The notes beneath the pieces are model-generated. The model was not told the DNA's origin, ran no database searches, and saw nothing but the letters and a program-made list of their open reading frames with translations. DNA of 64,000 nucleotides from Hemileia vastatrix. Its lineage: Eukaryota > Basidiomycota > Pucciniomycetes > Pucciniales > Zaghouaniaceae. Positions 48,311-60,687 of the stretch are shown here, in pieces; within the stretch, counting starts at the first letter, position 1, and every line of letters starts with the position of its first letter. Location: assembly GCA_030280995.1 (NCBI GenBank), contig JASXTE010000005.1, positions 35,964,203 to 36,028,202 on the forward strand, in the 5' to 3' direction. Both the position numbers and the translations under genes were made by a program.

Positions 48311-48781
48311 TGTCAAGATCTAATAAGCTTATCTATCTCTATTTTAAACTTTCCAATATGCCCAAGTCCCTTACCAGTTATTCTCATATAGGTATCCTAT
48401 CAGTAGTATCCATATTTAGTCTCCTATCAGTAGTTAATGAATAATCCTTGAAAGGTATTACTATCTAATTAGTTTCCTGTTGTGTCCAAGTATTAGTTTC
48501 TGCACCTTCTATCACCCAGTACTGTCATCTAGATGCTCAATTATGTTTATCAAGTTTCCAACTCTCTTTTGTCTATAAAAATGGCAAACACTACCACTCT
48601 ATTCTTCATCTTTTCTGTTTGCCTTCTTACCAATTTACACTTAATACTCTCAGTTCCAGGTCCTTCTCCATTATTATTCAGTCCCCAAGTCGTAGTCCCC
48701 TAGTCCTTTAGTCCTTCATTATTGTCAAGTCTTAGCTGTCCTCCAAAGTCCCTAAACTTATTGTTGTCTTTTAACTTTTCA
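48311..48781 (+). repeat. Copia 3' LTR
   Basis: It is preceded by the purine run GGGAGGG, begins TGTCAAGATC and ends TTAACTTTTCA, with CCTTG following. It has a single tail unit, unlike the 5' side. Confidence 0.93.
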
Positions 48782-49014
48782 CCTTGGAATCATCATGGAA
48801 AATTTGGGGGTGAATTGCTAGCAGTTCTCTCTCTTTGAACTCCATGGTGACACTAATTTATGCCATGTATCAGACCTACCATAAATGTCACATTTAGTCT
48901 GAGATTTGTCCTTGATTAAGGCCCAGTGTGCCCTACATTCAGCACAAGTTGATCCAACAGAACTATAATTTGATCCTTAGTTAAGCACCAATTGAGCACA
49001 CATTGATCTAACAT

Positions 49015-50040
49015 ACACATTATGCATGTGTACTCAAAATACATTGTTGATGCATATTGAAAATTCATACAAATTCATTACCAATTATGCATGCATGCTC
49101 AATATGCAATTTGCATTATGCATAATGCATAATGCATATTGAATATTAAGTATTGAATAATTCATGTTGCATATTGCATAAATCATATTGCATAATTTAT
49201 ATTCAATATTGCATAATGGATAATGAATATTAAGTATTGAATAATGCATAATGCATTATGCATTATGCAAGTTTCATATTGCATAATACATATTGAATAT
49301 TGAACAATGCATAATGCATAATGCATGTTGAATATTGCATATTTCATATTGCATGTGGATGCATAATGCATATGCAACATGAAATATTCATGCATACACA
49401 ATGTGAAAATTAACCTTCTACCAAGAAAAGTGAAAAATAAGTCATGTGACCTATAATTTTGAAAAAGGAAAAGAGGAATGATGATTTAAGCTTATTTTAC
49501 AATAGCCTTAGTTTTCATTATATTGTTAGAAAATATGCCTTGAAAAACTATATTGAAAAACCCCATATCCTTGGTGAGAAATTCTTCATCAAGTTTAAAA
49601 AGCAAATTTTAACCGTTAGCATTATCTATATAGCTTCAAATATGGAAGACTCTATGTAAAAAATTTATATCCTCAGTAGTTTACTTATTTATTATCGATC
49701 TCATTTTTATTCTCTGCATAAAGCTTTTGAGGAAAAAAATATTTAAGAGATATATATATTTTATCATGTCTATGTGCCCCAGATTCAATGTGCCAAATTG
49801 TGTTGAATAATCATTTGTTGTATTTGATTTGTGTATTTTGGGTTGAATGCAAAATGAGATTGCCAACTGGGATGCAAAAAAGTTGGCATGCAATATAAAA
49901 TGAATATTGCATAATTAACAGCGGCATTTTAAACTTCCAATTTCATTGATAGATTTTCATACTTGGCTAGTAGTGTGGGGGAACTGGGATGCAAAAAAGT
50001 TGGCATGCAATATGAAATGAATATTGCATATGAAAACAGT
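49015..50040. repeat. ATGCAT-rich subterminal block of element B
   Basis: TGCATAATGCATAATGCATA-like words are dense at 49015-49390. GGGATGCAAAAAAGTTGGCATGCAATAT occurs twice (about 49869 and 49986, given here in shorthand as GGGATGCA...CATGCAATAT). The block has the same place and word as in element A. Confidence 0.75.
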
Positions 50041-51346
50041 GGCAAGCAAAATTTGCAATTCCACTCTTGAATTTTCATTCTTGACTAGTAGTATGGGGGT
50101 TGGTAGCAGTGGTCAAGCAACCACTAAAGAAATTTGTGCACTTATTTTTGAGCAGAGGGTATCATGAGTGTAGTATTATGGAAGGTGCCCATAATTTATT
50201 ATTATTCCTTAATTTTATTGGATAATTTTCAATATTGAAAAGGACTTTTGGTTCATTAGTATTTGATCTAGCTGTACCAGAGCCTTTCTCAATATTGATG
50301 TTACTCTTTAAAATTATTGAATATTTTCCATTATGAGGATTTGATTCTGGTGCAAGTTAATGTTGGCTCTATATTATGACCATTGTAAAACAGAATTACC
50401 TGGTTAAAATTAATTACAGTCAGGAAAAAATGTAGTTATGGTATCTGTTCACTTTAATTATAAGTGAAGGTTGGTTTAATTATCATATTAACCTTATGAC
50501 TGAAAATTGTGGTTCACAAATGTTCAAGTCACTCACTTCTTGAATAATATTAAGAGTTGATAATAGGCATGGATAGTGCTCTAAAGTGAATGTTGGCTTG
50601 TGGGATCTTGTTATCACCGAAAATACTTTACATATTTTTTAATCATGTAATGATCAGTTAACCAATGGTGTGAACACCAGTAAAAATATGTGTTGTATTT
50701 AACATTACATTTACATTTGATGGATGGATATTTGATCAACTCAGTAGCTCATGACATCTAGTAAAATATGTCAAAAACTATAGATGGTGTGGATTATTTT
50801 TCTTTCACAAGTTGATAATAGGGAAATGATGAACCAATGTTTTGGAGATGAACATGCTGGTATTATCAAGTCTTGTGGGTCAGAGATAGAATTTTTGGGT
50901 TATTTGTGTAATAAATTATATTTACAAAGTCTGTGCATTCAATGTAATGCCCTTTGATCAATATATTTATACCTGATCCATCAGCAAAAGGTAAAAATAA
51001 TGCAGAATTCAGGTTAACTCTGACAACCATTTTTGATGGAACACAACAACTTATATAAAAAAGGCCTTGACATCTGGTGCAAATTTTTCCCCTAGGAATT
51101 TATCTTTATCAAACTAGTTATTTCTAGGAATATTATGAGTCAAATCATTTCTCACCACATCAAATATTGTGTGGACTGGTTAACAAGATACTTGATTAAT
51201 GCTTTAATTCTAGAATATTAGCTTCCAGAAAGTACTTGACTGATGGTCAGATGCACATTTGTGCAAGTGGGTGACATAAAGCATAAACAAGGCTGCAACA
51301 AGGCAAATTTATAAATTAATATGTTTTTGAACCTTTGAAAAGCATG

Positions 51347-51607
51347 CACTACGCAATATAGGGGGTGGACTTGCTGGCAAGTCCTCAACTTGAACTCAGA
51401 TGGAACTCAGGTGGAACTCAGACTGAACTCAGACTGAACCCATACTGAACTCTACTTGAACACCCACCTAAAACTGTTCTTCTGAGTGGTGTTCATCCCT
51501 GATTGTATGGTTCCTTTATCAATAGATCAATGTGTGTTCAATCTGTGGTGAGTTTAGGTCCAAGGTTTCAGACTTGCTGGCAAGTCCACCCCCCATGTTG
51601 TGTGGTG
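51347..51607. mobile_element. 261-bp MITE inside element B
   Basis: The left end is CACTACGCAATATAGGGGGT; the right end, reverse-complemented, is CACCACACAACATGGGGGGT, both continuing GGACTTGC. The target duplication is ATG (51344-51346 and 51608-51610). The middle holds TGAACTCAGAC repeats. The ends follow the plan of elements A and B. Confidence 0.8.
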
Positions 51608-54263
51608 ATGGTTATTAAATTTTTTGTCCCACCTATATTTGTGCTACAGTATGTATTGATTAATAAATCAATCTGCTACTTAGGAAAAATTATTTAAAAT
51701 AAAAATGTGAAGAATGTTGAAGCATTATTACTTTACAACTCCTATGATTTTCCTAAACCATTTCATGTTAATGGCCTAAGTGAAGAAAATTCAAATATCA
51801 CAGTTTCCACATATGTATGGGATAATATTTATCTTCTCATAATAATAATATAATGAACTTGTCCTTACCAGTTTATTATCTATGATTGGGGTATTGTTGA
51901 ATCTCATGTGCCACATGCATCTGGCAGAATTCTATACTTTGATCATAATAATAAAAGGATATTTGGCAGTTAAATATTTTTATTGTATGTTAAGAAAATA
52001 TTATTGTTTTCTTTTCAAAAATTCAACGGCTCAATTCTATTTTTTTAATAATAACTGTGTGTTGAAATATGCTTTCCATTATATTATTATTTTTGAGGTA
52101 GTATTATTTTGTGTTCCAAAGAAATCAGCCAGAATTATTTACCCTGAATAATGATAATTTAATAAAATGCATTTTTCAAATATGGGATTAATATCTTAAG
52201 TACATTTAAAAAAACAGTGGTATCTGGATTTACATGTCACCAAGTGTCCTTCTGAGCATTGGCAGAAGCTGAAAAAGATAATTTAATAAAGCATATCAGT
52301 AAGGGTATAAGTCTGTGAAAGTTGGGTAGTTGTAATTATTAAAGTGTCCTTCTCAGCAATGGACCATTACTCAAGTGGAAACTTTAGGTTCTGTGCAACA
52401 GGATGGCAAGGGTTTTGCTAATTTCCATAGTATTTGATTGTTGGCTAGCCATAAAAGTGAAGGTGTTGCAGACTTGGTCAAATTTGTCCTTCTGAATGAC
52501 ATCTGACACTCTGAAGGACACTTTTATAATGCATATCATCTAGATATTATATGTATACATATCTATCTTTAATGCATTATAAGTGTTTCCTTCTGAGAAT
52601 TGGACCGTCACTCAGAAAGACACTTTTGACCAAGTCTGCAACACCTTCATTTTAATGTTTAACCAATGTTCCAGTACCAAGACTATTAAAAGAGCTCATG
52701 TAATTTACAGTACTTAAAGTTTTCACCTAAACAATGGTTCATCACAGAGAAAGACAGTTTTATAAATGTTAAAGATAAAATGGTTATATATAATACCTAT
52801 ATGATATGCATTATAAAAGTGTCCTTCTGAGTGTTGGGCTGTCCTTCAGAAGGACACTTTTGACCAAGTCTGTAACACCTTCACTTTAATGGTTAGCCAA
52901 CAATCAAATACTATGGACATTAGCAAAACCCTTTCCATATACTTAAACATCACTTGAAGTGTCCTCATGAACAATGGTCTGTTTCTGAGAAGGACAATTT
53001 TAAATTTCAAATAAACTAGGTGTTATATATATACCTTTGTACTATTTATGAATTATAAAAAATTATTGTGCACACAATCAAATATTGTGTGGACTGGTTA
53101 ACAAGATACTTTTTTGATCCTTTAACTCTTTATTTTAAGTTTCAAGAAAGTATTTGACTTATGATCAGAAATATTTTTGTGCCAGTGGTTGACATAAAGC
53201 ATCAACAAGGCTGTAAAAGGTTCAATTTTAAAATTAATAGATTTTAAAACCTTTGAAAAGCAAGGGTATTAATTGTTTTTGTTCCAACTATAAGTGCGCT
53301 ACAGTAGCTATTTAGTAATTAATCAATCTCTTACTTAAGAGAAAATATTTAAAATACAAATTTGAAGAATGTTGAAGAATTATTATTTTACAACTCCTAA
53401 GATTTTCCTAAATTTTATAAATGTTAATGGCCTTAGTGAAGAAAATTCCAATATCACAGTTTTCACATATGTATAAGATAATATTTTTCTTTTTCTTTAT
53501 AATAATTTTATGAATTTGTTCTTACCAGTTTATTATTTATGATTGGGGTATTTTTGAATCTTTTGTGCCAAATGCATCTGGAAGAATGCTATACTTTGAT
53601 CATAATAATACAAGGATATTTGGAAGTTCAATATATTTATTATATGTTAAGAAAATATTACACTTTGCTTTTCATATATCAAATGTCTTAATGCTATTTT
53701 TTTCATAATAATTGTGGGTTTCAATATGCTTTCCATTATATTATTATTTTTTGAGGTAGTATTATTAGTACCAAAGGAATTGGAATGATTTTTTTACCAT
53801 GAATAATAATAAATCAATAAAATGCATTTTTCAAATATGAGATTAATTTTTTAAATACAATGAAAAAACAGTGGTATCTGGACTTACAAGGCACCAATTA
53901 CACTTCTGAGCATTGGCTCATGCTGAGTAAGATACTTTTATAAAGCATATCAGTAAGTGTATAAGTCTGTAGAGCATGGAAAGCTCAAAATATCAAATTG
54001 TTCTTTTCAGAAATGGACCATTGCTCAGGTGGACACTAAAGGTTCTGTGCAATAGGATGGAAAGTGTTTTGCTAATGTCCATGGTATTTGATTTTTGGCT
54101 AACCATAAAAGTGAAGGTGTTACCAACTGTGTCAAAAGTTTCCTTCTGAACAAATGTCCAACGCTCAGAAGGACACTTTTATAATGCATATTATCTAGGT
54201 GTTATATGTATACATATCTATCTTTTATGCATTATAAAAGTGTCCTTCTGAGCATTGTACTGT

Positions 54264-55335
54264 TGTGGTCTTCCAAAATTGGCAGGGGCCTTTGTTGTGT
54301 TGTTTGGCACTGTTTGTGAATGTCTTAATTGACATCTGTTGAAGAATTGGGTGTTTTTCTAGGTTTATTCCGTAAATATTGGGACTGCAGGTATGTGGGT
54401 ACTATCATTGGATAGCCCCGGTTTTTCTCTATATTTCATGTCTTGATGATATTTTACACATTCTAAGTTTTAAGGGGTCATTTCCTCATTTTCAGTTACA
54501 AAAGATAGTTGTTTAACTTTGTTTTTCATGTTTTATGGGCTAGCTTTAAGTCTTAGGGTTAAGTGCTTAGTAACATTAGATAGGGCTTATTTAGCTCTAT
54601 ATTTCATGTCACAATGTTGTTATAGCCTAATTCTGTGTTTTAAGGGTTTTAGTAGTTGTAGTGAATTTTTCTAAGTAGATTAGGTGTTTTTATTGGTTTT
54701 CTGGCTTCAGGGAGGGTGGGCTGCTTCAGGCGGCCTGCCCGCCTCTGTTTTAGAAGGTTGGGGAGCGCTTCTGGAGGGTTTTTATTCAATTTGGCTGGTA
54801 CAGGTGCCAAATTTGTTGGTGTGCATGGGCTCTTAGATAGTGGTCTGTGTGTACATAGTGAATAAGACAGTTTGGGGCAACCTTAATCATCATACAACCA
54901 TCTGGAGGTGATATTCTTGTTCCTCACTCAGTTTTCACTGTTTTCTGGCCACAATTTGGCTGTGTTTGTTGCAAGTGAGTTCTTCATTTAACTTAACTTT
55001 GGAAACTGTTTCTCTGTTATAGTCTTGCAAGCTATAGCAATTATTATTGATGTCTCTGGTGTGGATTTGCAGCCTACATCAAGTATCTTTGCTTTCTCTG
55101 GTGTGGACATTGGTCTACATTTCAGTTATTTGGTCTGGTAGTCTTTCTGGGGACTACTTTCTTGGCTCATCAAGCAGTCAAGTGTGTTGAAAAAGGGGCT
55201 TTAGTAAACAGGAACCAACTTACTTTAGCAAGTAAATCTCACTCTATTTTTCTAAAGGGACAGGGGATTTTCTCTCTGGTTTTTCTCCAACTCCCTTGGT
55301 CAAGGCTTATAGCTAGTACTATGGGATTGTCTACA
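54264..55335 (+). repeat. Solo LTR of the G3 type inside element B
   Basis: It begins TGTGGTCTTCC and ends GGATTGTCTACA, 1072 bp, and matches the G3 LTRs in opposite orientation. No internal retroelement sequence adjoins. It lies in the loop of an element B palindrome, whose arms are on either side (54236 and about 55345). The flanks ACTGT and CTTTC do not give a clean 5-bp duplication. The frame at 55162-55380 is LTR sequence. Confidence 0.88.
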
Positions 55336-58300
55336 CTTTCCTACAGAAGGACACTTTTGATCAAGTCTGTAATACCTTAAATTTAATGTTTAACTAGAGT
55401 TCAAGTACCAAGGCTATAAAAAGAGCTTATTTCATTTACAGTACTTAATGTTTTCACCTATATATTAGTCCATCACTAAGAAAAATTTATAAACTTTAAT
55501 GATAAAATGGTTTTATATAATATCTATGATATAAAATATAAAAATGTCCTTCTGAGCATCGGACTGTCCTTCAGAAGGACACTTTTGACCAAGAAACCAA
55601 GTGTGAAACACCTTCACTTTAATTATTAGCCAACAATTAAATACCATAGTCATTAGAAAAATCCTTACCATCCTATTGCAAAGAACCTAAGGTTTCCACC
55701 TGAGCAATGGTCCGTTAATATGAAGGACGTGTTTAAAAGGCATAACATCTTGGTAATAAATGTATATATTTGTATCTTTTATGCATTATAAAAAATCATT
55801 TTACACTACATAAATATTGTGTGGACTGGTTAATAAGATGCATTTTTAACCCCTTCAATTTTAGATTATTGGCTTGCATAAAGTACTTGACTGATGGTCA
55901 GAAAATTATTTGTGCTAGTGTGTGTTATAAAGCATCAACAAGGCTGTAACAGGTCCAATTTGTAAATTAATAGGTTTTTGCACCTTTGAAAAGCAAGGGC
56001 AATAATATTTTTTCCACACCTATATTTGTGCTTGAGTATGTATTGATTAATCAATCAAGCTGTTTCTTGGGAAGAATTTTTTTAAATAGAAATGTGATGA
56101 AATTTGGGGCATTATTATTTTACCAATTTTTTGATTTTCCTAAATCATATTTATGCTAATGGCCTCAGTGAAGAAAATTCAGATATCACACTTTTCACAA
56201 ATGTATGGGATAATATTTTTCTTTTCATAATAATAATATAATTAGCTTGTCCTTACCAGTTTATTATCTATTATTGGGGTATTGTTGAATCTTGTGTGCT
56301 AAATGCATCCAGCAGAATGCTATACTTTGATCATAATAATCAAAGGATATTTGGCAGTTCAATATATTTATTATATATTAAGAAAATATTATTCTTGGTT
56401 TTTATATATTCCCATGGCTTAAGGCTTTGTTTTCAACAATAATTGTGTTGAAATATTTTTTCAATTATATTATAATTTTTTGAGTTAGTCTTCTTTTGAC
56501 ATTTAAAAGCATTGGCCAGAATGTTTTACCTTATATAATGATTATTCAATAAAATTCATTTATAAAATATAAGATTAATTTTTTAAATACAATTAAAAAA
56601 CAGTGGTATCTGGCTTTAAATGGCACCAAGTTTCCTTCTGAGAATTGGCTGATGCTGAGGAAGACACTTTTATAAAGTCTATCAGTGAGGGTATAAGTAT
56701 GTGAATGTTGGGTAGTTGTAATTATTAAAGTGTCCTTCTCAAAAATGGACTATTTCTCAGGTGAAAACTTTAGGTTCTGCGCAATAGGATGGCAAGGGTT
56801 TTTCTAATTTCCATGGTATCTGAGTGTTGGCTAACCATAAAAGTGAAGGTGTTACAGACTTGGTCAAAAGTGTCCTTCTGAAGGACGGTCAGACACTCAG
56901 AGGGACATTTTTATAATGCATATCATCTAGGTATTATATGTATACATATCTGTATTTTATGCATAATAAAAGTGTCCTTCTGAGTGTTGGACCATCCTTT
57001 AAAAGGACACTTTTGACCAAATCTTTAGCACCTTCAATCTAATGTTTAACCAATTTTCAAGTACCAAGGCTATTAAAAGAGCTCATTTCATTTACAGTAC
57101 CTAAACTGTCCTCCTTAAAAATGGTCCATCACTGAGAAAAACAATTTTATAAATTTTAAAGATAAAATGGTTATATATAATACCTAGATGATATGCATCA
57201 CAAAGATGTCATTCTCAGATACAGACCATCCTTCAAGTGTATAACTTTGAACAAGTATTGTGCACCTTCAACTTTATGTTTAAAAAAAACAAATATTAGT
57301 GCCTTTAAAAAATTCATGCCATATACTTACACATTTTCTATAGTGTCCTTCTGAAAAAAATTCTGTTGCTGAGAGGGACACTATAAAAATGCATATCATC
57401 TTGGTATTATACGTATACCTTATCATCTTTCATGCATTATTAACAATCATTTCTCACCACATCAAATATTGTGTGTACTTGTTAAAAAGATACTTTTTTA
57501 ACACTTTAATTCTAGATTATTGGCTTCCAGAAAGTACTTGACTTATGGTCAGAAAAGTGTTTGTGCAACTGGGTGACATAAAGCATAGAAAAGGCTGTGA
57601 CAGGTCCAATTCATACATTAATAGGTTTTATCACCTTTGAAAATCAAGGGTTTTAATTTCTTTTACCATCTATATTTGTGCTAGATTATGTATTGATTAA
57701 TCAATCAATCTTTTACTTGGGAAAAGTTATTTAAACTATAAATGTGAAGAGATTTTGAGCATTATCATTTTACAACTCCATAGATTTTCCTAAATCATAT
57801 TCATGTTAATGGCCTAAGTGAAGAAAATTCAGAATGCAAAGTTTCCACATATGTATGGGAAAATATTTTTCTTTTCATAACATTAATATAATAATCTTGT
57901 CCTTACCAGTTTATTATCTAAGATTGGGGTATTGTTGAATCTTGAGCCAAATGCATCTGGAAGAATTCTATACTTTTATTATAATAATAAAAGAATGTTT
58001 GGCAGTTCAATATATTCATTATCTTTTAAGAAATTATAAATTTTAGCTTTTTATATATTCTTATTTATTAATGCTATGCTTTCAATAATAATTGTGTGTG
58101 TGAAATATTCTTTCCATTATATTATTAATTTTTGAGGTAGTATTATTTTTTGTTCCAAATAAATTGGACTGATTTATTTACCTTAAATAATAATAGTTTA
58201 ATAAAATGCATTTTTAAAATATAGGATCAATGTTTTAAACAAAATTAAAAAGAAACTGTGTTATCTGGCCTTAAATGGCACCAAGGGTTTTTCTGAGCAT

Positions 58301-60274
58301 TGGCTGATGCTGAGGAAGACACTTTTATAAAGCATATAAGTTAGTTTAAAAGTCTATGAAACATGGGTTTTTAGAATTGTAAAAGTGTCCTTCTCAGAAA
58401 CACTCCATTGCTCAGGTGGACACTTTAGGTTCTGTGCAAAAAGATGGCAAGGTTTTTTCTAATTTCAATGATATTTAATTGTTTGCTAACCATAAAAGTG
58501 AAGGATTTACAGACTTGTTCAAAAGTGTCCTTCTGAAGGATGGTCCAACACTCAGAAAGACACTTTTATAATGCATATCATCCAGGTATTATATATATAT
58601 ATATAAATCCTTTATGCATTATAAAAGTGTCCTTCTCAGTGCCAGACTGTCCTTCAGAAGGACACTTTATTCCAAGCCTGTAACACCTTCAATTTAACGT
58701 TTAACCAATGTTCAAGTATCAACACTATTAAAAGAGTTCATATCATTTAAAGTACATAAAGTGTTCACCTGAACAAAAGTCCATCACTGAGAAAGACACT
58801 TTTCTAATTTTTGATTGATATAATGGTTATATATGATACCTATATGATATGCATAAGAAAAGTGTTAATCTCAGCAACAGGCCATACTTCAAGTGTATAA
58901 TTTTGAACAAGTATGGTGCAACTTTAATTTTATTTTTAAACAATAATCAAATACAGTGGTCTTTAGAAAACCTCATACCATCTACTTACACATTGCCTAG
59001 AGTGTCTCCCTGAACAATTTTCCATTGCTGAGAAGGACACTTTTATAATTAATATCAACTAGGTATCATATGTATACATGTGTATCTTTTATGCATTATA
59101 AAAGTGTCCTTTTCAGTAATGGACTGTTGTTCAGGAAGACACTTTAGGCAATGTGTAAATAGATGGCATGAAGTTTTCTAAAGGCCATGTTATTTGTTTA
59201 TTGTTTAAATATAAAAGTGAAGGTGCATTAGAGTTCCTCAAAATTGTTCACTTAAAAGATAGTCTGTTGCTGAGAATGACAATTTTTAATTACCTATTGT
59301 ATAGGTATTATAAATAATCAGTGCTACTTTTGTGCTTTATAAAAGTGTCCTTCTCAGTGTTGGTCCATCTTTCAAGTGGATAATTTAGATACAGTGTATA
59401 ACATGAGCACTTTTACTTGTCTTGTTACTCAAAAGTTGACTAATCCTAAAGGTGAAGGTGTTACAGACTTTTTCAAATGTGTCCTTCTGAAGGATGGCCT
59501 GTTGCTGAGAAGGACATTTTTATAATGCATTCTTATAGGTATTTTATGTATACCTATCTATCTTTTATGCATCTAAATAGTGTCCTTCTCAGCTACAGAT
59601 TTTCTTTCAGAAGGACACTTTTGACCAAGTCTGTGATACCATTAATTTCATGTTTAGCAAATATTGAAGTACCATGGCTAGTAAAAGAGATCATGTCATA
59701 CACAGTACATAAAGTGTCCACTTGAAGGGCACTTTAATAATTGATACAAGCTATGTTGCACAGATTTACATCCAGACCAACATTTATTCTAAAATTATCC
59801 TCCTTACAAATGAAAAAAAATTTTGCAGTAAACTTTTTGCCATTATTAGATAGATCTCATGAGTTCTTTATCTTCAACTTATCACTGAATTCAAGTCATC
59901 CTTTCATTAAGGACGCCTAAATATGACATGATGTATCACCATTGAATGTGTTTGTTACTAATGAAGGAATTTCTATAATGAATACTACAAGCAATTTAAC
60001 TATATATGTAAATTAGCAGCTTGAATAATATGGCACATTAAACTCAGTGCTTAACCTTTGATCAACCTGGGTTAATATTTTTTTCAATGTAACTTCATTG
60101 CTCTTATCAAGATAACTTCAAGTAAGGGTAAATCTGGTTTCAATCATTGACCAATTTTTTTTCAATTTTTTTAAATCAAATTTCCCAAAAGTTTACCAAC
60201 CTACTCCAGACCATTTCTTAATTATTTCAAAGGGGGAGAATAGCTAGCAGTTCACCCCCAAGTTTCCTGTGGTG

Positions 60275-60489
60275 AATGGTGTATTGAGGCTGAAGTCTTC
60301 CAGGTGCACATGCTAATTTTTGAGACATCTAATGATTTTTGTGAAATGATAAAATCAAATTATTCATTTTATTTTTTATTTTTCTAAAAAAATTATTATT
60401 TCCAGTCCACTCATGGCAGTATTCTTCATTTTTTTGAAATGATTGGAAATGATGAAATATTCTTTTTTTTAAAATAAAATAAAATAATA
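60275..60489. other. Unassigned flank right of element B
   Basis: AT-rich and without a recognisable gene; it starts with the AAT target duplication. Confidence 0.3.
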
Positions 60490-60687
60490 GGGGGTATCAA
60501 AGTTAGAAATCTTCCATTTCAAAATACCTTATTTATTCACCAAATCAACCATGACTATTTTTAAAAATATGACATATTGTGCCCCAAAAACACCTTTTTA
60601 TCGAGAGTTAATGTCAAGTTTGTGGCTTTCTTTTTGTGTTGTGAAATGCCTTTTAAATAATTACAAATTTATAACTTTGATACCCCC
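60490..60687. mobile_element. 198-bp MITE with 16-bp perfect inverted repeats
   Basis: GGGGGTATCAAAGTTA at 60490-60505 is matched by its exact reverse complement at 60672-60687. TAATA flanks both sides (60485-60489 and 60688-60692), a 5-bp or a TA target duplication. The short frame over it is not supported as a gene. Confidence 0.7.

Larger units (their letters stand above)
43700..48781 (+). mobile_element. Ty1/Copia LTR retrotransposon, decayed
   Basis: Two 471-bp LTRs (43700-44170 and 48311-48781) with TG...CA ends and a CCTTG target duplication (43695-43699 and 48782-48786). The gag-protease-integrase-RT-RNase H order is typical of Copia. Stops and frame changes interrupt it throughout. 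Confidence 0.93.
51160..59760. repeat. Higher-order repeats and palindromes of element B
   Basis: The landmark GTGTGGACTGGTTAACAAGA recurs near 51176, 53093, 55826 and, degenerate, 57476. After subtracting the solo LTR the spacings are about 1.9, 1.66 and 1.65 kb. Within the units, palindromes with arms AAAAGTGTCCTTCTGA and TCAGAAGGACACTTTT occur near 52490, 52600, 52815, 54140, 54236 (split by the LTR), 55545, 56868, 56970, 58524, 58622, 59100, 59480 and 59580, with varying degrees of decay. Confidence 0.82.
48791..60274. mobile_element. Element B: 11.5-kb non-coding transposon with terminal inverted repeats
   Basis: The left end is CATCATGGAAAATTTGGGGG; the right end, reverse-complemented, is CACCACAGGAAACTTGGGGG, both followed by GTGAAYTGCTAGC. 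The target duplication is AAT (48788-48790 and 60275-60277). The ends match element A. The left arm (about 48895-49030) resembles the reverse complement of the right arm of A (about 34800-34960). The interior is ATGCAT-rich sequence and then repeats of 1.65-1.9 kb rich in palindromes. There is no transposase ORF; short frames inside are chance or LTR sequence. It holds a MITE and a solo LTR. CACTA-like by inference. Confidence 0.82.

Noticed and set aside
55162..59725. ORFs at 55162-55380 and 59477-59725 sharing RRTLLIKSVIP-like text
   Set aside because: Both derive from the element B palindrome arm TCAGAAGGACACTTTTG, one joined to LTR sequence.
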